Shown here one piece after another: positions 50,124 to 63,964 of a stretch of DNA of 64,000 nucleotides. The DNA is from Limonium bicolor. Its lineage: Eukaryota > Streptophyta > Magnoliopsida > Caryophyllales > Plumbaginaceae. The notes below the pieces were generated by a model. That model saw only the letters and a list, made by a program, of their open reading frames with translations. It made no database searches and was not told the origin of the DNA. Where the stretch lies: NCBI GenBank assembly GCA_023374045.1, contig CM041776.1, positions 314,886,722-314,950,721 of the forward strand. The letters are read 5' to 3'. The position numbers and the translations under genes were made by a program. Each line of letters begins with the position of its first letter. The first letter of the stretch is position 1.

Positions 50124-50891
50124 ATGATTTTGCATTATAATAGTAAGTTTAATTAATACTAGTAGTACTATTTATATATACACTGTATATACATTATGAA
50201 CTCCATTGTACGTTTCATGAAAACTGCTACCTAGCTACCTAGCTAGCTAGATATAGGGATTGATCAAGATTGCATTACACTACGACGGGATGTGTATATA
50301 TTACTAGCTAGCTAGTATTAATTAGTTAGTGATTACAAATAAATAGTCGGAGATGCAGTCGCCATAGCATGAGGTTTACACATGTGCAATACCATACGTG
50401 CGACTTTTGCAATCATGCATGAATTTCCTCGATAGCCTCCTCCTAATCCTTTGGGTCGCGTTGAATTTGACACTACAACTGTATTTTTATCAATGCAATT
50501 ATTTATCTGTGTACGACGACACTACTACTAACCTTAACGGATTAACATTTCCAAGAAAAATAAAAAGTAATAAAATCATGAATACAGTCGGCAAAGGAAC
50601 AACATTACATTCCCTATGAATAGTAATAAAAAGTATGTCTCAATTAATCTACATACTTATATGTACTAGATTATAGTACTACATATTTACTCATTCATGT
50701 ATTGTAGTTTTTTTTTTGCTTTTCCAAGTTCAAATGCGTCAAAGTTGGTTTTAATGCTTAAGATTAATGGTTTTGCACGCCCAGTTAATTAAGTGATTTG
50801 TTAAACTGCTAGTATTTTGTAAGAATAGATTGATCTGCTTGACTACAGTTCGTATGCCGGTTCAACTCCATCAATACTGTCTAGTTAAGAA
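50124..50891. other. AT-rich spacer with ctag-type simple sequence
   Basis: Short runs of ctagctag/ctacctag at 50227-50253 and 50303-50318. No gene. Confidence 0.4.
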
Positions 50892-51070
50892 TGTAACAGT
50901 GAGAACTGAGGGAGAGAAATATCCGAATGGCTTGTACTACTCATTAGAGTAATGAGATATTTATACATCTGTACACACACTTATGTAATTTGAACTGTAA
51001 AACAATACATGGGCCTATTACAATTACAAATATTACCGGCCCACCTAAGGTGGCCTACTACCCTCTCACA
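50892..51070 (-). mobile_element. Putative LTR of the copia element (179 bp)
   Basis: Read on the minus strand the segment starts tgtgagagggtagtagg and ends cagttctcactgttaca (TG...CA), right after the RNase H region and in the same orientation. It has a TATA-like tataaatatctc. No second LTR was found. Confidence 0.45.
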
Positions 51071-53415
51071 AGCCCAAGATATCCGGGCGTAAGGACATTT
51101 GGGATCGAAACATAGACAGACGATTACGATCTAGGGTTTTCATCAAAGCATCTGACATTTGGTCTTTGGTCAGAGAAATTCAATCTGCAAGCTTTCGTCT
51201 CGAACTCTCTCACGAAGGAAGAAGAAATCCACCACAATGTACTTCGCTCTATTGTTAAAGACCGAATTCGAGGCCAGGTAAGATGCCCCGACATTATCGC
51301 ACTTCAAGATTGGTTTTTTTTTAGCGAAATCCCTGACTCGGCCATAATGTATTGGATCCAGATGGCTTCAGCAGCGACGGAGGCGAGGGCCTTGTACTCT
51401 GCCTTGGTGGAGGAGTGGGCCACCATACGTTGCTTCTGGGAGCTCCACAAGATGAGCTTATCTTCGAAGAAGATCAAGAACCCGGAGGTCGAACATCGAT
51501 CCGCATGTGACCCTATCCAGTCAGCATCGAGTAGATAGAGTTGACCCAGAGGCAAAGCAGGGAAGAAGAGCCCCAAATCCAGAGTGGATTGAGGTAACAT
51601 AACACCCTCTTTGTCGCTTGCCAGTGCATTTCCCTCAGTAAAATGCATATATTGACTTAAACGTTTGACTGTAAAACTGATATTTGGCCTTGTAAAGACC
51701 AGATATTGGAGGTTGTCAACTACTACGATAGTATATAATATCAGTAAACAATGGGGAGGTAGAATTGTCTAGAATGGTAGAGTCAATCATAGGGGTGCTA
51801 ACTGGTTTGCATGAAGACATGTTTGCTCAGTCAAGTAGGTCTATAATATATTGTTTCTGAGAGAGGTGAAGACCTGAGTGGTTGCGAGTAACATGATTTC
51901 CAAGGAATTAGTGGATAGGACCCAGGTCTTTATAGGGAACTCATGAGCTAGATAAGAGATAAGGTTGGTGAGAAGGGAGGGAGTGGAACCAATAGTTAGG
52001 ATATCATCCACATAATATAAGAACATACACCAGACTAGAGCCTTGCTTGTAGATGAAGAGGGATGGGTTAGATTGAGAGCTAATAAACCCAATGTGAGTA
52101 AGGTAGGAGCTTAGACAGGAAAACCATGCCCTTGGACTCTGTTCATCATATAAAGGTCTTTCTTAAGCTTGCAAACATAAAAGGGTAAGACTAATTGACA
52201 AAACCCGTGGGTTATTTAATAAAAACCTCTTCCTCAAGACTCTCATGTAAAAGTACATTATCAAACATCAACTTGCCTGATAGGCCAGTTAAGAGTTGTA
52301 GCAATATCCAAAACCAAACGAATAGTGCTCACCTTAACACTGGAGCGAAAGTTTCATAGTAGTCAGTTCATATGATTGACTAAAGCCCTGGGCAACGAGT
52401 CTGGCCTTTCTCCTTTCAATAGCACCACCATTAGAGGTCCATTTGGTCTTTAGCACCCATTTAGTGCCTAGGACAAATCATGTAAGGGGCAAAAGGAACA
52501 AGGTCCCGTGTCTGATTGGTAATAAAAGCATCATATTCCTTTTGTATTGCATGTTTCCGGATACTTTATTGCATGTCTGTAAGTAGGTTATCTAGATGGA
52601 GGTGCTGGTGTTTATCCATCTGATAGTGCCATCAGTCCATTGTTAGGGCAGTAGACTATTTGTTTAGGTCCTAGTGACCAATATGATGCTTAGATGGAGG
52701 TAAGGGTAGGACTGGTGAGGGAGTAAATGTAGGTAAAGTGGATTTTGATGAGGGAGAGGTATCTGGGGTAGAAGGAAAAGGTTGAAGGAAAGGTGGAGCA
52801 GGGGTATATGATGGAGGTGATGTGTAAGGGGTAGTGTGGAGGAGGGTGATGGATGAGGGGTCAGAGCGATAGGATAAGTGACCAGAGAAGGGACAAGAAT
52901 ATTAGTAACAATGTCAGTGGTAGGAGGTCAGGCAGTCTTTGTGGTGGAATAGGTAGAGAAGGGAAAAGCCAATTCATTAAAGGTAACATTCCAGAGATGT
53001 AAATTCTCTGGGTACCAAGGTCAAGGCATAAATATCCGGTAGAGTTGGAGGAATATCCAAGGAACACAGACTCCTTGGTTCTGAATGAAAGCTTATGGTT
53101 ATTGAAGGAACAGAGGTAGGGCCAGCAACTGCACCCAAACATATGCAGATGAGAGTAGGGGAGGTTTGTGGTAGAGCTTAGAATGTGGTGTGTCATAGGA
53201 CAAGGCTTTTGTGGGAGTGAGGTTCATCAGATAGACAGCAGTTATGAAAGCATAGGACCAATAATGTAGAGGCATAGAGGAGTGGGATAGTAAACATAGG
53301 CCCTTATCAACAACAAAACGAATCTTACTCTCAATTGAACCATTCCGTTGATGTGAGTGTGGGCAAGTGAAACGGTGTAAGATGCCCTTTGTTTGCAAAG
53401 CGATTATTCCTTAGG
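51071..53415 (-). pseudogene. Ty1/copia remnant: integrase, RT, RNase H
   Basis: On the minus strand the order is integrase (53398-52861: HRFTCPHSHQRNGSIESK, LHYWSYAF, FGCSCWPYL, VFLGYSSNSTGYLCL), RT pieces (about 52480: KWVLKTKWTSNGGAIERRKA; 52092-51841 with the catalytic YVDDI), RNase H (51648-51304: YLLDADWIGSHADRCSTSGF, WSSQKQ, HSSTKAEYKALA) and its tail (KTLDRNR) near 51100. Many stops break the frame; gag, protease and 5' LTR are missing at the right, where LINE sequence begins near 53430. Confidence 0.92.
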
Positions 53416-53429
53416 CAGCTCTCTAATAC

Positions 53430-53968
53430 CCGTTTTCTTTCACATAGCCATTATGGGTAGAGAAATAAAACCTCTATCGCATATCTTACCAATGAGCTTG
53501 TGGTGACCTCAACGCCCCAATGACATTGCGAGCTGCCTGGTATCCCACTTATACACAAGCTCGGCTCCAGAGGGATGCTTATCAACACCTTGGCAGATCT
53601 TAGAATAAAGAATGACAAGTCTTTCACTCCTTCCAATTGGGCATCCCTCATTCAGTCGGTTGATAATAGCAAAATTAAGGATACTTGGTTCTTCATCAAT
53701 GATGACAAAGCGCCAGGCCAGACGGGTACTCGACAAAATTTTTCAAAGTTACTTAGGATATTATAGGTGAGAAAGTTTGTAAGCTATAAAAAAGTTCACA
53801 GTGGTAGAAGGCTCAAAGAGATCAATTCCACACTCATCACTTTTATTCCTAAATCCAACGATGCCTCGTCTCCAGAAGATTTTAGCCTATCTCCTGTTGT
53901 ACTCTATAAAGGTCATTAGTAAAATCCTACGGGGAGAATCAAGGTACTTCCCCTCTCTTGTGAGTGAC
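53430..53968 (+). pseudogene. LINE ORF2 fragment, left part (split by an insertion)
   Basis: The plus strand gives SFTPSNWASLIQSVDNSKIK and NDDKAPGQTGT, then a stretch reading LKEINSTLITFIPKSND and PEDFSLSP with stops, ending in a PSLV-like phrase near 53965. It follows the ORF2 order of the LINE at 17562-23385 (DKALGLDGY, LKEINATIITLI, DYRPISC, LPSLVNPSQG) and is continued at 58700. Confidence 0.8.
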
Positions 53969-56900
53969 TGTTAGGGGGATTTTGTGGAAGGCTAACTCAT
54001 AACGGATAATGAAATACCCCTAACCTTTAAAAATTAATTAAATGATCTATTAATGATCTAAATGATTAATAAACACCTAAATATTTTGGGGAACAATCTA
54101 AAAGATCTCAACAAGGCAAAACACGCCTTAAGATCGGTAAAGCCAAAAATGTGCTTTAAGACACCATAAAGATTGTATGACCTCAAATAGGATCAAAGTG
54201 GATTCCTAAGTATTATAATGAAGTAAAGAACATAACAAAACCATTCTCAAGGAGAACTAAGCTCAGGAGCACCCTGCGACACAAAACGTGCACTAAAACA
54301 CCTTAAAGCACGTTTTTGTGAGATTGCCTTTTAAATTGATTTTAATGGGCTTAAAAATTATAATTATCCTTAAATATGATATTTTATCATGTTATATCAT
54401 ATAAGAATTTAATTCCAAATTTTACAGATTTTTACAAATTTAATATTAAAAATATTAATAAAACCCCGAAGTGGGGCCCACAGGAGTCAAATTGACCAAG
54501 TATGGTCAATGGGCATTAAAATGACCCATTTAACCTCATGGTGGCCGGCTGCAATAAGGGAGGAGACAGCACACAATTATTTGGAGACAAATACTACCTA
54601 ATACATGACTTATTCAAAATAAAGTAACTTTATACATTATTACCAATCATTCTTACCTTCTCCTTTCTTCCTTGTCCGATCTTCACCATCCAGCCGAGCT
54701 CCCCCTTCCTCTCAAGCTCTCCAAGCTTGTTCTTGAACATGGAAGGCAAATCTAGCTCTTAAGTCCTTAAGGTAAGTGTTTTAATGGCATTTTATGTCAT
54801 TTTTAGCCCTTTTTCTTCATCTCTTCACTACCAGACCTAAATTTCGTGGCTCATCAATTCCTATGGCTTATTCTCAGTATTCTAAGCTTAGAACAAGAGC
54901 TAAACTCGGTTGAGATCAGTAGAGGGACCAAGGTTGTCCAAATCTACATTTTAAGGTAAAAATGTGCTTTAAGCTCATAACTTTTGATTCCTTTCGAGTT
55001 TGGCTGTGAAATTTTGGTCATAGCTTCATCTTCTCCTCCATTTCGTGTAGAATCTGTTGGTGAGTCATTTGGAGCAAGGGTGACCAAGATCCAAGAGAAA
55101 TCCTCTCTTTAAGCCATTTTTCCAAGGTAAAACCTAGTAACAAGGTAATATTTCGAGATCTAACTAATTCCTATGTCAATATGTTGGATCTAAACCTTGT
55201 GGTGTGTTTGGTTCAGGTCGAAAATACCTAGAACTTCCCTTGCATTTTTAAGGTGATTTTTGCCTTAAATCTTACATTAATTATTCCTTATGGTTAAGCT
55301 CAAGCTTGGAGTGTAACCATATCTTGTTTTTGTGTATTAAACATGTCTAAATCAAGTGGTGATTTTTCCTAGAGGTGGCCGAGAGCATACAAGGCTTAAT
55401 CAAGGTATAAACACCTTAAACTTATGATTTTTGTAATTTTTAAGCATATATATATATATGGCCGAGAGTGAACTACCTATATAGGTCATATTGACCTAAA
55501 AATGGAAAAAAATGGGCTAAGATAAATTAAGCTAGTCATTTAAGAGATTTAATTAACATAATGGTCAAATATGACATTATGTGGAAAAATAATTAAACCA
55601 TGGAGAGGCCGAAAATATATGCTATATTTGAGACATTTATTGTGTAATTTATTTTGCAAGTTCAAGGTTGTAATAAGGCCATGTCATTAGGCCATTTTAA
55701 TTTAAGTTTATAAGCTTATTTAGTTTTATTTATGCTTATAATTAAATTTGGGGCCAATTCGTAATTACTAGGAAATTAGAAAGCCGTGGGCTTAATTTAG
55801 AACAATTTAGGGTTTTTAAATGAATTTAATAAAAATTATAACATTTTATAAGTTTTGGGTCAAAATTGTAAAAATAGAAAAGTATAGGTCATTATTTGTA
55901 ATTACCGAAAAATTGGTTCCCATTTGGTATTAGAAGTCAAAGTTGACTATATAGGAGACTTTGACCAAGTTTGGAAATTTAAGAAATTAAAATCCTATCT
56001 TATAATAAGATACTTATTAAATTGTAAAAGATTTATAAATCTTGGGGTAGTAATGTAATTACCGAAACTTAAGGGGCTAAATGGAATTAGTAAAGTCCTT
56101 TAGTTAATAGAAATTTTTAGAAGTTTATTTGGTTAAATTTGGGGTTCGTATGAATATAGGTATAATATAAGGTATTTTATAACATTGTACAAATGGGTAA
56201 AAGGGGGAAAACCGAGATTTAAAGGAAGTATAAGGTTAGGAATAATGTTTATAACATTTGGTATAGTTTGGTAATTTTTGGAATGGTATATAAGGTTTTA
56301 TAAAGATATATGTATAATATATAGTTTAATGGGGTTAGAAAACTATGTATTAAATTGGAATTGAATTGTGAGTTTATAGAAGTTTAATGGTTATAAGTGA
56401 AAACCGAAAATACTAAGGCTGTTGGTATTTAAAAACAAAATATAACTATAGGTTATAATTGTTTTAATGATTTAAATGTCATAAGATATGTTATATAACT
56501 ATAAGATGACATTATATTAATTAAGAGGTGGATTTATAAATATTTAAGAACATAGGTGCTGTTCGAAAATAATAACATTTTTAAATGGAATTTATAATAT
56601 GGTTTTTAATGTTATAAGAGTTATAACATTTATATATAAGAGATATTCATTAAAAAGAATGAATATAGATTATGAGACTTACCATATAATAAATAGTTCC
56701 ATAATACACACATATAAATAAATATATGTAGTAGTGTAGAAAATGTGACATGGTTCAATAATCATAAATTATCATAATTAAAATGATAATAGTTAAGGAG
56801 AAAAGAATTATAAACATGAGATATGGAAATTCTAAAGTTAAGAGTATTCATGGGATAATAAGGATCCTAGATATTAAGAGTATAGTTTACAGATGAATTA

Positions 56901-58683
56901 TACCACATGAAATATAAAAAAGAGACAAACCTTAGAAAAATAAATACTGAGGTAAGATGCATAGTGCATGACAAAGGATCACACATACAATAATGAAACA
57001 AACTGTATGATGTACAAACAAACATTAAGTTACATGCGATAACAAGTTTAACAACAACTATACTAATATACAAACAAGACTACGCGTGTAATATAACACC
57101 TTTCCCAATCTCGAGTTAAACCTAAAACCCGACAACATTGATAGTTAATAACGGGGGGTTAACCGGGAGGTGTTAGTGACGGTACGGGGTACCGTAGGAT
57201 TGTGTTGTTATACAGTATGCTAATCAGTAGCATTGTGTATTGTTTAGTTCGTTAGAGACTACACAAGGAGCATAGGATCTTGCTGATTCATACTCCACCG
57301 TAATACACCAGGGTGAACGGTATGTTGTTATGTGTCTCTGATTGTCTCTGAGGGCTTCCTCAGTTCAGACTTCTGTGTGATCTGTGATAAGATTGTTTGT
57401 CTGAATGTGATAATTAATATGCATGAATTGTGTATTTATAGCTGCTCATTATTTACTGTTGTTGAGTTAACAGTATTGGTTCGTATATAAGAACCTATAT
57501 ATAAAACGAACTAGCGGCTATGGTGCTATCTTATACGAAAAATAAGGAACGTCAGAAAAACGTTGTAGCACTAGGATAAAATACATATATATTATAAGAC
57601 TTTCATACGGAGCATTGGCCCTTCTATACGCCGCTCTCGTATCTAACACTGGATCCCGAGTTTACAGACTCCGGATTGGACTAATGATCTTGGTCTGCTG
57701 TGTTAGAAAATTTGGTAATGCGATGCGATGGTATAATTAAGTAAATAATGAATGGAAGTAAAGCCAAGAGGATGTGGCTCTTGGTGGTGCGCGCTGTGAT
57801 CACAAAAACGATACCAGGATGTCCGCGTACGGGTCCGCAAGTATCAAGAAAATTTCCCGTGAGCTAGAATGGCTCGTTGGTCGGAGACTCTACCGTTGGA
57901 GTGGCTACTGCCGTGGGTGACCCGCCATAATATATGGGTAATTAGAGACATGTCGTTTTAATGAGACAATGTCACTAGGTATAACTGAACAACAATACAT
58001 TTGAGAATTATACAGTGGCGAACAATATTGGCTTCTACACCATGGACGAGAATTAATACTTATTGTTACTCTCGTTGTTTCGCTTATTGTTCAGTGGTTA
58101 TACTTGTGGTATATTATGTGTGTTGATGGTTGTGTTGTTGTATGGATTACTGTTGTTTATTTTACAGTTTATATATTAAAATGGTATTGCATGTAATGAA
58201 CCTCATGCTCTCGACCAAATAATTGAGGGGTCTTTGGGGGCATGACGGGGCATGTGATGACATACTCAGCAGGGGCTGATTCCATACCACAAACCATCTT
58301 TATTTCAGGTGATTAGCTGGTGGGTCGCAGCGAGACGTGACCATTGTGATATTACAGTTGGTTTAGACTTGGTACGGTGTGATACTCAGGTTTTGGACTC
58401 GGGTTGTTTAACCGAGGTGTATTTGGTTTAGATGCTCACGGTCTGTAATAATTGTTGATGTTAGATTTGTTTTAAGTTGTTTAAGTTCTACTATCTATCT
58501 CTTGTGGTCACTGCGGGAATACGTTTCGCAAGTTGATTATCAGGTAGGTAATCGTTATCACCCCGTATGGGCGAGTGATAACAGTGACACCAGTAGGGCG
58601 ATAGTTTATTATTTACCGCTGCGAGATATTATTGTGCGCGACCTCTATAGGATTACTAGGACCGGTTTAGTAGGGGTGTTACA
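53969..58683. mobile_element. 4.7-kb non-coding insertion, candidate solo LTR or LARD
   Basis: It lies between two parts of one LINE ORF2 and runs tgttagggggat ... taggggtgttaca, i.e. TG...CA ends typical of long plant LTRs. No protein is recognisable and no terminal duplication is seen inside, which favours a solo LTR or a LARD over an element with two LTRs. The expected 5-bp duplication (gtgac/gataa) does not match, so the edges may be slightly off. Confidence 0.55.
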
Positions 58684-58699
58684 GATAACATCTAGAGTT

Positions 58700-60510
58700 T
58701 TTTTTTTTTGTGGCTCTTTTTAGTATTGCCTGATGAAGCACTAAAAGGCACAATCTCACCTCTTGCATGATAAAGATGAAATCGTAAAAGCTTTGACTTG
58801 GTGATTGGAATTTTTAGGGTTACTCTCAACCTACTTAACTTCCCTCAACTTTTCATTAAGGATTATGCAATGTGTATGACACAGTCTTTTCAATAAATTT
58901 TTCAATGGTCTCCCACGGGGTTCTTCAAGGTGAGCGGGGGTTGCGCCAGGGGACCTTGTACCTTTTGTGCTTGTCATGGACTTGCCCTCTAGCACACTTG
59001 ACCAGCTTAAGCCGACTCAACTTCCGCTTTCACCTTTCCTGTCAAGTCTTTGCTTATCCAATATCTTCTTGCTGATGATGCACTCCTGTTCGCAAGGGGG
59101 ATCAAGAGTCCATCTCCCTCACGCTCGCTAAAAAGTTAAAAATTCTTCGACACTTTTGGTTCTGAAGCTCAACTCTTCCAAATTCGACATTTTCATTTGT
59201 TTCGTTCCCTTTCATTGCTTGGTATCCTCATCTAGCTAGGAAGCACCAAAAATCAGGTTTTAACCCTTTGACTGATAGCGTCTCATAGGACATCACCTTG
59301 TGAGGTGGGTCTCTATGTATTTCTCCCTAAGAACGTTATTAAATGCATTACGAAGTGTCTTCGCTCCTTTTTTTGGGATGGGGGTGTGGACAAGAGCTCC
59401 ACCGCACAAGTGCTTGGCGAGGAGAGGGGGTCTCGGGTTAAAGGAAAATGGAACATGTGCTTCATGCTTAAGACTATTTTGGCTATCATCAATCACTCTT
59501 AGAGACTGTGGATCTAGTGGATTCATAGTGTTTACTAGGGAATCGAAACCTTAACATATGGGACACTACCCTCAAAGGGGATAACTCGTGGCTTGGAAAT
59601 CTATTATCCATGCTAGAGATTGAAGGACCCAACAATGTGGCTATACTACTGCTCTCCGTATCCCTCTCCCCTTCTATCCTCCTCGCCCTCGGGTTAGTGC
59701 CTTTGACAATAATCTTCCAGCCCCCCCCCCACCTCTTTCATTGGCTCCAAAATTGCTAGAGGGAATTGAGCAATCCTTAAAGCTAAATTTATTATGTGGT
59801 TTATGCTAATCGATTCCCAAGTAATCCCAAAGGTAGACTCAAAACTGTGTGATAGGTTCAAACTTCAAACCTGGGGTATTTGTATTGCTAATCGATTTTT
59901 GTTTTGTGAGCGCTCTAGAGACTACTAGTCACCTTTTCTTTCTGTACAGGGTCTCACGCGAGAATTGGTGAACAATATACAACTGGATGGGGATCCCCAC
60001 GAACATATTGACTCTTTAAAGCGGCATCTCGCGGATCTCCCGCTACTGCAAGAGAAGGACACCTACGGACTTCATTAGAAGGGTTGTCACTACTAATGTG
60101 GTTTACTAAATCTAGATAGAGCGGAACAAGCACGTCATGGCTAACCAATCAAGAGGCGTCTCTCTTATTGTAGCAGACATTAAATGTGCCACAAAAGCAG
60201 TTATTTGGACATGGAGGGAATCCCCTCTCATGATTTTGATTCAAGTTCTATCTTACCTAGTTCAGGGGACTTTTTGTATCTATGTCCCCCTCCCCCCCCT
60301 TTGCGCCTAGGTTTGTGGGTACTGTAGTGGGATGGTTGTTTGCCACCCTTTTGTACTTTGTATCTAGTATTTAACTAGGTGGCTTCCTTCCACCTCTCCA
60401 CACTCTATTGTATATATAGGTATTCCTACTTATCAACTTTTGTATAAACTAATATTTTATATATTATGTATATATATATATATATATATCTTACCTTTTA
60501 CAAAAAAAAT
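58700..60510 (+). pseudogene. LINE ORF2 fragment, right part, to its A tail
   Basis: Resumes with an LMKHYKRHNLTSCMIK-like reading that matches LMKNYQRANISPRCTMK of the other LINE, then VLQGERGLRQGTLY (palm), a LLADDALLFARG-like catalytic segment near 59068-59100, a zf-RVT-like part at about 59860-59935 and a 3' UTR ending in (AT)n (60467-60490) and aaaaaaaa at 60501-60508. Frames are heavily broken. Same subfamily as 17562-23385. Confidence 0.78.
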
Positions 60511-60974
60511 AGTAGTAGTGGGAGGCAAATACTATTTTACACCTGGTTGTACGGTGAACATCGTAATCGTTTATTTAAGTTCAAAGATTAATTATTCAAG
60601 TTAATGCATGTTCACATTGATGCAAAATTATATTTCACTGTTCTCAATAGATGATTTTTTGGATCTTTTCACTATTTTCAAAATATAAGATGTTCTAGAA
60701 TTTTTTATCATCTACTCATCAATTCTACTCCTCATCTTTTATTTTACAATTCTACATTTTAATTACTTCAATTCCAAGGCAAAAAAAATAAGGGTCCAAT
60801 AGTCTAACTTTATACTAAATAATTTTTATGCCAGAGTTGGAAAATTAAGTATTGAGTACGAGTATGTGATATGATTAAGGATGTTCAATTTTGTACTATG
60901 ATGATTATTTCAACCAAATGTTATTGTCAAATGATATAGTAGCCGCGAGACTGACTCATGTAACTAATTAGTAA
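60511..60974. other. AT-rich intergenic DNA
   Basis: No gene or element recognised. Confidence 0.4.
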
Positions 60975-62310
60975 TTAGGGTGTGTTCACTTCGAGACGAG
61001 GAAAGAGAATGGAAATCAGGAAAGGGAATGGAAAAGAAATAAAGAGATTCCCCGAATCAAGAAGTCTGTTTGATTCTACACAGAAACGGAATGAATTCTT
61101 AATAATTGTCTTTGTTGTTGTTTGGTTCCAAACAAAGAAGTGTTTACATTTACATTATGAATAATATATGTTAATACTTATCTAATTTGTATGTAACATA
61201 TACTAATATTTATATAAATTAAAATAGCATATATAATTTTTTTAAAATTGTAAATGATATATATTAATATTTATATAATAATATATACAATATATGTTAA
61301 TAATTATATATTTTTATATATAACATTTTTCAAAATTTATCTATATATATTATTCTCTTTATAATTTTATAGTATTTAAGTTATAATAATATTTATTATA
61401 TAGATTATATAATATTTATTTAAATTGTAAATACTATAAATCAATATTTATATAAATTATATATACTATGTATTAATATAGTTTAATTTTATAGTATTCA
61501 AATTTAAAGTGTATTATTTAAAAATATTTAATTAAATTGTAAATAATATAATAAATACTTTTATATATTAAATAATAATATTTATTTATTTAAATTTATA
61601 AACAAATATATAAATATTTTTAATTTTGATATCATTTAAAGTGTAAATAATATTTATTAATATTAATATATATATATAGATAATATTTTTTCATATTTAT
61701 TTATATTATAACAAATATGTATATATGATTATATATATTAATATCTATATAAAATTATTAATAATATATATCATTATTTTCAGAATTTTTTGTAGTTAAA
61801 TTATAATTAATATTTATATATATTATATTCGTATTTGTTCATTTTTTAAAATATAATAATATATATTACCATTATTTAAATTATACATTAATATTTTTAA
61901 AAATATAAATGATATATATTAAACATTATATAATATAATATTAATTATATTATATTCAATCCATATTTATATTTATATTTATATTTAAATTTATATAATA
62001 TATTATATAAAGTAGAAATAAAATATTTCTATTTCTATTAGACATAAATGTTGTACATTAATATTTATAAAAGTTATGTATTAGTATTTATATAAATTAT
62101 ATACCATATATATTAATATTTGTTTATGTTAAGGATGATGATGAGGTAAGAGGATGGAAAAGAATACCTTTCCCTGGGATTTTGAGAGGAATCACTAAAA
62201 GGGATGTGGGGTTTTTGAAACCTGGAGGGAATAACTAAAAATACAAAACAAACAACCACAGAGGGAATAATTACATTTCCTTTGCTGAGCGCACCTGTTG
62301 AAGGGCTTGC
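60975..62310. mobile_element. Possible foldback-type element around an extreme AT tract
   Basis: The left edge reads tagggtgtgttcacttcg followed by a purine-rich ggaaagagaatggaa segment; the right edge (62140-62305) has ggatggaaaagaatacc and gagggaataattac and ends in gcgctcacctg-like text that is a loose inverse (gctgagcgcacctg). Between them lies the AT tract. Boundaries and duplication unclear. Confidence 0.4.
61160..62115. repeat. ~950 bp of nearly pure A/T with degenerate tatatattaatattta repeats
   Basis: Units such as atatattaatatttatata and taaattgtaaatantat recur at irregular spacing with very few G or C. It is non-coding and looks like a locally expanded AT satellite. Confidence 0.8.
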
Positions 62311-62377
62311 AATTAGCTAGTAGGACATCTACCGTTTTTGCACATTAATAAAAATAAAAATAAATGAGTTTGTTAAT

Positions 62378-62893
62378 TAATTAAAAGAGTAAATTACTAG
62401 GAACCCCCTTGAGGATGGATATATTACCGTTAACCCCCTTGTGTTTATCATAATTATTGGTAACCACCTTGAGGTTACGGTATCTCTGACTATGAGCCCC
62501 TGAACTATAACTTCGTTATCAAAACGTTAACTACGAGCTGACCCATCAACTTAATCACATTATTAATGACATGTTGGACAATAAAACTACTTAATCAACA
62601 TCGTCTAACTCTCCCTCGTCCCAATTCAGATGCATTTTTAGGTAAGGTTGACGTTTTTTGGACAATAAGAATGCTGATTAAGCAGTGTTTTTTGTCCAAC
62701 ATGTCATTAATGATGTGATTAAACTGATGGGTCAGCACGTAGTTAACGTTTGATAACGAAGTTATAGTTCGGGGACTCGTAGTCAGAGATACCTTAACCT
62801 TAAGGTGGTTACCAATAATTATGATAAACACAAGGGGTTAACGGTAATATACCCAATCCTCAAGGGGTTCCGAGTAATTTACTCTAATTAAAA
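62378..62893. mobile_element. Mutator-type MITE (498 bp) with perfect 9-bp TSD
   Basis: Duplications taattaaaa at 62378-62386 and 62885-62893 flank 62387-62884. The ends gagtaaattactaggaaccc and ggggttccgagtaatttactc are inverted repeats running about 200 bp inward (aacccccttgtgtttatc; ggtaaccaccttgaggt; ttcgttatcaaaacgttaa). Non-coding; a different family from the MITEs at 6195 and 6902. Confidence 0.93.
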
Positions 62894-63964
62894 TGATGAG
62901 GGCATCCCATGAAGAACACATGATGGAACTACCAATAGTATAGATAGTGATCATCCGCAGCTTGCTTGCTTGCTTTGCATATCAGTACGTACAGAAAATT
63001 GGAAAATGAGAGAGAAGCAGAGGCACTTACTACTACTACTACTAGTAGTTAATTGAAAGAGAGCTGCAACCCTAAAAATCACACCATTTCACTGCTACTG
63101 TTACCGATCGATCGATCATATAGCTAGGTAGGTAGGTAGCGAAGTGGTACAGACGGCAGGCGGGCGGGCGAGGAATGGCCATATTTGTTCATCATTTGTG
63201 GAGACATGGAGAAATAGAAGCCAAGTTGAGAACACGACGACCATCCTCGTAATCAACATTAAAACCTGATTTGAATCGAGGTATATTTGATAGTTGCTAG
63301 TTAATAAAGTTTATAGTACGTACAGATCGAGGTATATTGTGGCCTGGCCTACACAGACACAGTTGCGATATGCTAAGTATGTGTCATTTTCATCTATGTC
63401 TTGAAGCAAAGCAATTAATATAATAAGAGAGGGAGCGATAGTAAGTAGGTAGCCTCGTCAAAACAGCAGCAGCAGTCATTAGCGTTGCATCTATTTTTGC
63501 GTTACATGAATCAAAAAAGGATTGATGATGGGTACTGAAAACGGTCATCTCTATAGCTAATTACTGAGAACCTAGATAGGTATCTGTTCCTAGCTAATCA
63601 AAGATTATAAGTATGCAGAATCATCATCTATCTTATTTCCGTTGGTTTATCACCTTATATAGGTATATGCTCTCCTAATTACTACTAGTACTACTATTAT
63701 AGTGTCAACTAGCTAGATTAGTTCCTTCAGTTACTGATTTATCTACACATTCAATATCACGTTACACGAAGAAGAAGAACGTAAGTACAACACTTGATCT
63801 ACAAAGAAACTAAACTAACATGTTTTCTATGCAGATTCAGCAGCATTTACCCGCATCATCAAACAATAAGAACAGAACCAGCTGCTATTGTGGCAGCAGC
63901 AACGCATCAGCAGCAGCGGGGGAACTCTCTTCTTTCGTCCACGTACATCAACAAAGTAGTAGAG
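62894..63964. other. Intergenic DNA, possible promoter or 3' UTR
   Basis: Holds short simple repeats (actact at 63030-63048; gatcgatcgatc and taggtaggtagg at 63104-63138; cagcagcag at about 63461-63475 and 63838-63920). No gene established. If the feature at 63965 is real, its 3' UTR lies here. Confidence 0.4.

Noticed and set aside
62387..62884. Paired-arm hairpin as a regulatory RNA
   Set aside because: Exact 9-bp flanking duplications show it is a transposon.
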